Source: Smittium culicis (lineage: Eukaryota; Kickxellomycota; Harpellomycetes; Harpellales; Legeriomycetaceae). From it: a stretch of 10,274 nucleotides of DNA. The position numbers were made by a program, and so were the translations under genes. The number at the start of each line of letters is the position of its first letter. The stretch's first letter is position 1. Location: assembly GCA_001970855.1 (NCBI GenBank), contig LSSN01004032.1:1-10274 (forward strand), written 5' to 3'. Below the pieces are notes generated by a model, which ran no database searches, was not told the DNA's origin, and worked only from the letters and a program-made list of their open reading frames with translations. Positions 8,551-10,274 of the stretch are shown here, piece by piece.

Positions 8551-10274
8551 ATGTCAAACTCAAATCAAAATTGGCAAACATTCATTGATTTTGGACTAAC
8601 AAAAACGAACAGCGATTCCACTAAAAAGAACACATTCTGGAAAAGGCAGACCCAATGGTCATTCTTGAGGTATTTCTAGGCATATATTCCTAATTTTAAG
8701 AAAAAGAGCTTAATTATACACAATAGTGCGATTTAAATATTTTCAATGCCATTTCTTTCAATTATTCCAGCATCGAATCAGATTTTAAAGCCGGAATTTT
8801 GGCGAAAGAAAGCAAAAATCCGCCAAAAAACAAATCAATGAAAAACGATGGAGTTTTAGCTTTTAATCAAAACTTCGCTCCTTTGAGAATTGTGTAAATA
8901 TATCCTAAATTGAATTTTGCCTTCATTATTTAATGTGCCCAGATAATATACCGCTTTTTAAAAAAATTTTAATACGTTAGGAAAAGAGAGCCCGAAATTG
9001 ATATTACTAGTATGGTAAACCAAATTCCAGCAAGAATTTCAAGTTCAATCAACGCTGAAAATATTAATGTACAAGAAATATCCAGAGGAATTAGTGATTC
9101 TTCTATCGAAAATTCAGAAATATCTAAAAGTTCTCTTGAATTAAGTAAATTAATTTTATTTATGATTTAGCTATAAAAATATGCACACTAATATCACTAT
9201 GCTCTTTATTTCATTTTTATTTACATATAAACCGAATGCTTAATTTAGAAGAATCAGATATTAACAATTACAAATCGAGTGAGAAGGCAAAATACTCAAA
9301 GTTCAAGACAGTCCTGGATTGTCCCAGTGTTGAAATGGGTATATTACTAAATATTTAATCTATACCCTACTCTTTAATGAAGTATGTGATTTAAAATTTA
9401 AAATTTCATATAGAATTACTGCAAAAATTAAGCTGGAGTGGAATCCCTAAGCAATACAGGCCAGAATCATGGCAAATATTAATGGTAGCCATTTATTAAT
9501 AATAGTACAATAAATATCAAATTATCAATTAATTTTCTAAAAAAGCATTTTTAAATTAAACTCATTTCTTATTTTTTTCGTTAGGGATATCTTCCAAGCA
9601 ATATGAAGAGGCGAGAAAAGGCGATTATACGCAAACGAAAAGAGTACGAGTCTTGTTTAGAAAATATATTTACAGATAAGCAAGACACTTTAGACAAAGT
9701 GATCTGGCATCAGATTTCCATTGATATTCCTAGAACATACCCAAAAATTTATTATTTCAGAAATGAAATTATACAGAGTGTAATTTGATTATAAATCGAT
9801 ATCATTGCTAAAACTTTAACATAATTTGTTTTAATTAATCTATAATATATTTTTTTGTAATATATTTTAGAGCTTGTCGCGTGTTTTATATTGTTGGGCG
9901 TCTAGGCATCCAGCTAGTGGTTATGTGCAAGGAATAAACGACTTAGCGTCTGTAATATACTCTGTATTTCTATCTCGCCACACAGGTAAAATATCATTTC
10001 TTTTCGATTGCTACTCCTTATTTTATTTTTGTAAAATTAGTAGTGTTAATTGAATTATAAATTATATTGGTTTAGGCTACGACGTATTAAACATAAGCGA
10101 CGAGCAGATTAGTGCAGTCGGGGAGAAAATCATAAATGAAGTCGAAGCAGATTGTTATTGGTGTTTGACAAACTTACTTGACAAAATCCATGACAGTTAC
10201 ACTTTTTCACAACCAGGAATTCAGAGGCAAATAATAAAACTTAAAGATTTAATTTCATCAATTAACCGTAGGTC
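8551..10274 (+). CDS. TBC-domain Rab GTPase-activating protein, Gyp1/TBC1D22 family (spliced, 3' end missing)
   Basis: Eight exons join in one frame: 8551-8669, 8771-8893, 8981-9144, 9249-9338, 9414-9484, 9585-9779, 9871-9985 and 10076-10274 (window edge), giving 358 codons and two bases. Residues 1-150 are a polar, Ser/Asn/Lys-rich N-terminus. The TBC domain starts near residue 150 (SKFKTVL). Domain landmarks in order are WSGIPKQYRPESW (173-185), GYLPSN (190-195), the IxxDxxR arginine-finger motif ISIDIPR (233-239, Arg239), the YxQ glutamine-finger motif SGYVQG (270-275, Gln274), EADCYWCL (316-323) and SQPGIQ (337-342). Both catalytic fingers are present, so GAP activity is expected: family members speed GTP hydrolysis on Rab proteins, and yeast Gyp1 acts on Ypt1 at the Golgi. 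The start is the first in-frame ATG after a TGA at 8524-8526 and has A at -3. The final third of the domain lies beyond the window. The family is clear from the motifs; the exact Rab target is not. Confidence 0.95.
8670..10075 (+). other. Seven spliceosomal introns of the TBC gene
   Basis: Introns lie at 8670-8770, 8894-8980, 9145-9248, 9339-9413, 9485-9584, 9780-9870 and 9986-10075, lengths 101, 87, 104, 75, 100, 91 and 90 bases. All are GT-AG and markedly more AT-rich than the exons. Donors read GTATTT, GTAAAT, GTAAAT, GTATAT, GTAGCC, GTAATT and GTAAAA; most acceptors end in TTAG or ATAG, the first in CCAG. Phases are 2, 2, 1, 1, 0, 0 and 1, and each junction keeps the frame and restores conserved sequence, for example ILM joined to GYLPSN and IIQS joined to SLSRVLY. 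Every intron inside the TBC domain is fixed by family conservation on both sides. The first three lie in the variable N-terminus and rest on phase, splice signals and open frames only. At 10268 the bases GTAGGT could start an eighth intron. Confidence 0.87.

Noticed and set aside
9603..9788. A stand-alone 61-codon gene starting at ATG 9603
   Set aside because: It is exon 6 of the TBC gene read through into the intron; conserved sequence begins upstream at 9585 and continues in exon 7.

Overview
The window is nuclear eukaryotic DNA, by eye about four-fifths A+T, with one gene that can be identified with confidence. It lies at the right-hand end, runs off the window and is split by seven short introns. 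It encodes a TBC-domain Rab GTPase-activating protein of the Gyp1/TBC1D22 family. Spliceosomal introns of 75-104 bases, very AT-rich non-coding DNA and a decayed Ty1/copia retrotransposon rule out a bacterium. They do not fix the lineage. The Trp-His-Gln-Ile run before the arginine finger reminds me of fungal Gyp1 proteins, but this is memory-based and weak.

Layout. Bases 1-720 are AT-rich sequence with no gene I can support, apart from an 18-base palindrome. At 725-798 there is an isolated exon-like island, richer in G+C, with a good 3' splice site on its left and a good 5' splice site on its right. Bases 801-2200 are gene-free apart from short tandem repeats. Between 2213 and 3259 several small islands of higher G+C read like protein on the minus strand but are broken by stops. 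They look like a decayed or heavily split minus-strand gene of unknown identity. Bases 3300-5200 are AT-rich and featureless.

From about 5206 to 6262 the plus strand carries the 3' end of a Ty1/copia pol gene (end of the reverse transcriptase plus RNase H). It is full of stops and shifted at least once, but its landmark motifs are in order, and from 5612 onward they lie in a single reading frame. Bases 6266-7810 are AT-rich, with one odd minus-strand kinase-like motif. From 7811 to 8530 base composition rises and two long, stop-interrupted plus-strand reading frames suggest another decayed coding sequence. The intact Gyp1/TBC1D22 gene starts at 8551.

Overall the window reads as one living housekeeping gene for membrane traffic (Rab inactivation) beside an AT-driven graveyard of dead genes and transposons. 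The live exons keep many G- and C-ending codons, while everything around them has drifted to A and T. I found no evidence of an undescribed multi-gene system; the unidentified coding islands are the best places to look further.
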